Source: Acidobacteriota bacterium (GTDB taxonomy: Bacteria > Acidobacteriota > Thermoanaerobaculia > Multivoradales > JAHEKO01). Taken from it: a stretch of 9,822 nucleotides of DNA. The position numbers were made by a program, and so were the translations under genes. Positions 6,482 through 9,822 of this stretch are shown here, in pieces (position 1 is the stretch's first letter; each line of letters opens with the position of its first letter). The stretch is from NCBI GenBank assembly GCA_029861655.1, contig JAOTZA010000113.1, positions 1 through 9,822 on the forward strand, written 5' to 3'. The notes beneath the pieces were generated by a model that was given only the letters and a program-made list of their open reading frames with translations, was not told the origin of the DNA and ran no database searches.

Positions 6482-8078
6482 GAACCGCAGTCTCGACCTG
6501 CTCGAGAACGGTCTCCTACCGCCGTTGCCGGCTGCCTTTCTTGCTGGCCGCGATCTGGATCTGCTGGGGCCGCTGCGATTCGTATCACCGCGGGAACCCG
6601 ACCCTTTGAGCAGCGCCTCGCCGGCGGTCGATCGCTCCGCACTCGCCCAAGCCCTTGCCGTGGCCAACGCTTCCTACGGGCACCCGGGGGCAGAGCGACT
6701 GGCGGGCCGTTTGGCCGACCCCGAAACCCGGGTCATCGTCACCGGCCAGCAGCCCGGACTTTTCGGCGGACCGCTCTATACCCTGACCAAGGCGGTCGCA
6801 GCGGCTCAGTGGGTGCGGAGGATACAGGCTTCCGGGCTTGCTGCAGTGGCGGTTTTCTGGGTGGCGACCGAGGACCACGATTATCGCGAGGTCTCGCGGT
6901 TGTCCTTCCCGGCCGCCGGAGGTCTCGAAACGCTCGATCTCGGGGCCGATCCTTCGCCGCTGCTGCCGGTTGGAATGCGCACGTTCGGTCCGCAAGTCGT
7001 CACGGTTCTCGATTCGCTTCGCGCCGGCGTTCCGGGGGATCGGTTCGCCGAGTGGGTCGACAAGGTTGCCGGCTGGTATCGGCCCGACGCACGATTTGGA
7101 GAAGCCTTCTGCAAGATGATGGCTGCGCTTCTTGGTGAAGAGTGCCCGCTGCTGCTCGACGCCATGTTGCCTGCGGTCAAGCAAGCCGAGCGACCGTGGT
7201 TGGAGCGGGTGACGGCCAGTCGGGACGAGATCGAAGAGCGGTACTCGGCGAGTAATCGGTTGATCGAGCAACGCGGCTATCCACTTCAGGTAACTCCGCA
7301 GCCGGGATCGAGTCCACTGTTCTTTCTCCACGGTGAGTCGCGACGACGGATCGAATGGCGGGCAAACGGAAGGGTTGGTCTGCGTGGCGAAGACGAATTC
7401 GATGAAGGCATGGATTGGCTCGAGCGAGTTCTCTCCGAGAACCCGGCGGCGGTGAGTCCCGGGGTGTTGGCACGCCCGGCGATTCAGGACGCGATTCTGG
7501 GAACTTCAATCCAGGTCATGGGTCCGGGTGAGGTCTCCTATCTGCCCCAGGTGGCGCCGCTCTACGAGTGTCTGGAGATCGAGGCTCCACAAGTGGCGCT
7601 ACGGCCGCAGGCGATGGTCTTGAGCCGTCATCAAATCGACAAGCTCGACAAATTACCGATCGAGCTCGCAGAGCTTCTGTCACCCCGACTGGACCTCGAC
7701 CGAGCACTGGCGCAGGGCCAAGGCTCGGAAATGGTGGCGCCGGTGGGCGCCAGGATGGAGAAGCTTCTCGACGAGCTCAAGACCAGGGCTGTGGGACTCG
7801 ACAAGTCTCTCGAACGGCCGTGGGAGAAAACCGCGGGACAGATCCACAAGGCGCTCGAGGTCTTTACGGCCAAGGTCAACCAGGCGGCAACCCGCCGCGA
7901 CGAGCTCGGCCGGCAACGAGCGGAGGATCTGCGCGTAGCGTGCCGCCCCGGAGGGACGCTTCAGGAGCGCGCTCTGACGACCGCCTACTTCCCCGGCAAG
8001 TACGGAGGACGTTTTGTCGAGGCGCTGTTCGAGCAGCTCGGCACCGACGGGGGGAAGCTCCAGGTGGTGACACCATGA
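6438..8078 (+). CDS. bshC: Bacillithiol synthase BshC (cysteine-adding enzyme)
   Basis: BshC makes the last bond of bacillithiol by coupling cysteine to the amino group of glucosaminyl-malate. The 546-residue product is of normal family length. The nucleotidyltransferase-like core shows the BshC hallmark TGQQPGLFGGPLYTLTK (102-118), then FWVATEDHDYREV (140-152, the HD-containing strand). A central HGESRRRIEWR segment follows (from about 7330). Further on come GPGEVSYLPQVAPLYECL and RPQAMVLSR (7520-7630). A charged helical stretch (about 7690-7920) is the family's coiled-coil region, and the C-terminus has YFPGKYGGRFVEALFEQL. ATG at 6438 was chosen because no other start lies before the conserved part; it overlaps the methyltransferase by 44 nt. 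A GGAG at 6422-6425 is rather far for a Shine-Dalgarno. The first 20 residues are Ser-rich and probably disordered. Confidence 0.94.
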   Translation: MTVNDSSSSVASPAENRSLDLLENGLLPPLPAAFLAGRDLDLLGPLRFVSPREPDPLSSASPAVDRSALAQALAVANASYGHPGAERLAGRLADPETRVIVTGQQPGLFGGPLYTLTKAVAAAQWVRRIQASGLAAVAVFWVATEDHDYREVSRLSFPAAGGLETLDLGADPSPLLPVGMRTFGPQVVTVLDSLRAGVPGDRFAEWVDKVAGWYRPDARFGEAFCKMMAALLGEECPLLLDAMLPAVKQAERPWLERVTASRDEIEERYSASNRLIEQRGYPLQVTPQPGSSPLFFLHGESRRRIEWRANGRVGLRGEDEFDEGMDWLERVLSENPAAVSPGVLARPAIQDAILGTSIQVMGPGEVSYLPQVAPLYECLEIEAPQVALRPQAMVLSRHQIDKLDKLPIELAELLSPRLDLDRALAQGQGSEMVAPVGARMEKLLDELKTRAVGLDKSLERPWEKTAGQIHKALEVFTAKVNQAATRRDELGRQRAEDLRVACRPGGTLQERALTTAYFPGKYGGRFVEALFEQLGTDGGKLQVVTP

Positions 8079-8848
8079 GGCCGGAGAGAGCGAAACTGGA
8101 CGTTCTGGCGATCGGCGCCCACCCGGATGATGTCGAGCTGGCTTGCGGCGGCACGCTGGCCCTCTTGGCTGAGCGAGGTTCGAAGGTGGGGATCCTCCAT
8201 CTGACACGTGGGGAGGCCGGCAGCCGTGGAACCGCCCAAGACCGCCAGAGGGAGGCCGAAACGGCGACCGAAGCCCTGGGCGCATCGATTCTCGAGATCC
8301 TCGATTTCGGCGACGGCATGATGCGCGGCGGCGAGGCGCAGGAAAATGAAATCATCGACCGGTTGCGTCGGTGGCGACCCGAGATCGTCCTGGGGCCGCC
8401 GGCGGTTGATCGACATCCCGACCATGGCCGCGCCCACGACTTGGTAGAAGCGGCGGTCTTCTATTCGGGGCTTCACCGGCGAGCTGCGGGAGGTACGGGC
8501 GAGCCACACAGGCCAGGTGCGGTCTTCCACTACATGCAACACGACTCGTTCGAGCCACGCTTTGTCGTCGATGTCACCTCGACGTGGGCGAAGAAGATTG
8601 CCGCGCTAGATGCCTACGAGAGCCAGCTGCACCGGACCGGCTCCGGCTCGGAAGCCGACTCGACGAGCCAGGCCGAGGGCGCCGAGCCGGCGACAAAAGT
8701 CTCGTCGCTGGAATACCGGTTGGCGGTCGAAGGACGGGCGCGGCATTTTGGGTCGCTGATCGGTGCCGAACTGGGCGAGCCGTTCCACAGCCGTTTGCCA
8801 CTGGCGATCGCCGACCCGATGGCGCTGGTGCCGGGAGGGCTTCGTTGA
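8075..8848 (+). CDS. bshB1: GlcNAc-malate deacetylase BshB1
   Basis: This LmbE/PIG-L family zinc hydrolase removes the acetyl group from GlcNAc-malate, giving glucosaminyl-malate for BshC. The 257-residue protein shows AIGAHPDDVELACGGT (12-27) with zinc ligands His16 and Asp19 and the catalytic Asp18. It also has LTRGEAGSRGT (43-53) and VDRHPDHGRAHDLV (111-124), with the third zinc His in HPDH (114-117). FHYMQHDSFEPRFVVDVT follows, typical of BshB1. A Ser/Gly/Glu-rich linker (about 190-212) precedes the conserved C-terminal YRLAVEGRARHFGSLIG segment. The start ATG overlaps the bshC stop as ATGA, a sign of translational coupling. The family also contains mycothiol (MshB) and other GlcNAc deacetylases; position between bshC and bshA decides for BshB. 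Confidence 0.94.
   Translation: MRPERAKLDVLAIGAHPDDVELACGGTLALLAERGSKVGILHLTRGEAGSRGTAQDRQREAETATEALGASILEILDFGDGMMRGGEAQENEIIDRLRRWRPEIVLGPPAVDRHPDHGRAHDLVEAAVFYSGLHRRAAGGTGEPHRPGAVFHYMQHDSFEPRFVVDVTSTWAKKIAALDAYESQLHRTGSGSEADSTSQAEGAEPATKVSSLEYRLAVEGRARHFGSLIGAELGEPFHSRLPLAIADPMALVPGGLR
8833..8838 (+). promoter_or_regulatory. Shine-Dalgarno deciding the TTG start of bshA
   Basis: GGGAGG lies six bases before TTG at 8845. The TTG overlaps the bshB1 stop (TTGA). The site supports a non-ATG start, which is otherwise easy to miss. Confidence 0.7.
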
Positions 8849-9822
8849 AGATCGGTATCAGCTGCTACCCGACGTTTGGTGGCTCGGGTGTGGTGGCCAC
8901 CGAGCTGGCGATGGCGCTCGCCGCAGGCGGCGACGAGGTCCACGTGGTGAGCCATGCGCTGCCTTTTCGTCTGGAGCTGGTAGACCCACAGCTGACCTTT
9001 CATGAAGTCATCGTCCCGCACTACCCCCTGTTCGAATATCCACCCTACTCTCTCGCCCTGGCGACCAAACTGGTCGAAGTCGCCCGGCGAACCGATCTCG
9101 ATTTGGTTCATGTCCACTATGCGGTGCCCAATGCGGTGTCGGCGGTGTTGGCGCGTGAGATCCTGGCGCCGCAACCGTTGAAGGTGGTGACGACACTTCA
9201 CGGCACCGACATCACATTGGTCGGAAACGATCCCAACTATCTCGAGACCACTCGTTTTGGAATTGTCGAAAGCGACGCGGTGACCGCCGTTTCGTCGGCG
9301 CTGGCGAATGCGACACGAGAGACATTCGACGTTCCGAACTCGATCGACGTCGTTCCCAACTTCATCGATCCCGAGCGCTACGAGCGTACCCGGCACGGAC
9401 GAGGGGCAAGGCAGTGGGCGGAGGAGGGCGAGAAGATCATCGTGCACATCTCGAACTTCCGGCCGGTCAAGCGGGTGCTCGACGTGGTCGAGGTGTTCGA
9501 AAAAGTTCGGCGCGAGATTCCGGCGCGGCTGCTGCTCGTCGGTGACGGACCCGACCGCGCCAAAGTCGAGCTCCACTGCCGCGAGTGCGGGACCTGCGAC
9601 GCGATCACCTTTATCGGCAACGTCCCGACGGTGGAACAACTGCTTGTCGGTGCCGACCTCTTTCTCCTGCCCTCGGAGACCGAGTCGTTTGGCCTCGCTG
9701 CGCTCGAGGCCTTGTCGTGTGAGGTCCCGGTGGTGGCGACCGCGGTCGGCGGCCTTCCCGAGGTGGTCACGGAAGGTGAGACCGGTTACCTGTTGCCGGT
9801 GGGAGATGTTGAGGGCATGACC
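8845..9822 (+). CDS. bshA: N-acetylglucosaminyl L-malate synthase BshA (3' truncated)
   Basis: BshA is a GT-B (GT4) glycosyltransferase that joins GlcNAc from UDP-GlcNAc to L-malate, the first step of bacillithiol synthesis. The window holds 326 residues of an expected 370-380; the C-terminus is cut off by the window edge. The N-terminal half shows KIGISCYPTFGGSGVVATEL (2-21), HVHYAVPNA (89-97), TTLHGTDITLVG (116-127) and VVPNFIDPERY (169-179). The UDP-binding half has HISNFRPVKR (201-210) and LVGDGPDR (231-238). It also has ETESFGLAALEAL (278-290), with Glu278 and Glu286 in the EX7E motif. Unusual is an HCRECGTC cluster (244-251) before ITFIGN, where relatives as remembered carry a short Cys-free helix. 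The start is TTG, supported by a Shine-Dalgarno and the four-base overlap with bshB1. Confidence 0.94.
   Translation, partial: MKIGISCYPTFGGSGVVATELAMALAAGGDEVHVVSHALPFRLELVDPQLTFHEVIVPHYPLFEYPPYSLALATKLVEVARRTDLDLVHVHYAVPNAVSAVLAREILAPQPLKVVTTLHGTDITLVGNDPNYLETTRFGIVESDAVTAVSSALANATRETFDVPNSIDVVPNFIDPERYERTRHGRGARQWAEEGEKIIVHISNFRPVKRVLDVVEVFEKVRREIPARLLLVGDGPDRAKVELHCRECGTCDAITFIGNVPTVEQLLVGADLFLLPSETESFGLAALEALSCEVPVVATAVGGLPEVVTEGETGYLLPVGDVEGMT

Noticed and set aside
8614..9639. Minus-strand open frame of 341 codons
   Set aside because: It lies opposite bshB1 and bshA. BshA motifs over the whole stretch show that the plus strand is coding, despite the TTG start.
668..9822. CRISPR array, transposase, phage or toxin-antitoxin genes
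   Set aside because: No regularly spaced repeats, transposase motifs or such gene pairs were seen; the region is ordinary chromosomal coding sequence.

Overview
The window is a GC-rich, gene-dense piece of bacterial chromosome. A tmRNA with the tag ANDNLALAA, the GC-rich coding style and a bacillithiol operon outside the Firmicutes suggest a Gram-negative-type lineage such as Acidobacteriota (Thermoanaerobaculia-like). This placement is an inference from style; no marker gene here settles it.

Left part (1-2903), minus strand. Two near-identical direct-repeat copies, each with a hairpin, sit at the 3' end of a complete one-piece tmRNA gene (ssrA, 195-548). Upstream of ssrA is a compact three-gene run read leftward: a secreted SYLF/Ysc84-domain protein, tRNA-dihydrouridine synthase (DusB type), and a small two-helix membrane protein of unknown function. 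A hairpin after the last gene separates this unit from ssrA.

Middle (2904-5714). An 87-bp divergent control region leads rightward into a large secreted glycoside hydrolase family 2 protein (beta-galactosidase-like). Its two catalytic glutamates can be placed by comparison with LacZ.

Right part (5711-9822), plus strand. A tightly overlapped operon begins with a class I SAM-dependent methyltransferase, followed by bshC, bshB1 and bshA; bshA is cut by the window edge at residue 326. The last three encode the whole pathway for bacillithiol (cysteinyl-glucosaminyl-malate): BshA joins GlcNAc to malate, BshB deacetylates the product, and BshC adds cysteine. The methyltransferase overlaps bshC by 44 nt. 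This makes it a good candidate for a thiol-modifying step, such as the N-methylation known for N-methyl-bacillithiol in green sulfur bacteria.

Two plus-strand genes (GH2 and the methyltransferase) start with GTG exactly six bases after a TATCAT or TATGAT box and lack a Shine-Dalgarno, which suggests leaderless transcripts. The main leads are the methyltransferase-bacillithiol link, a Cys-rich insertion in BshA, the symmetric divergent promoter, and the nested palindrome in front of the methyltransferase.
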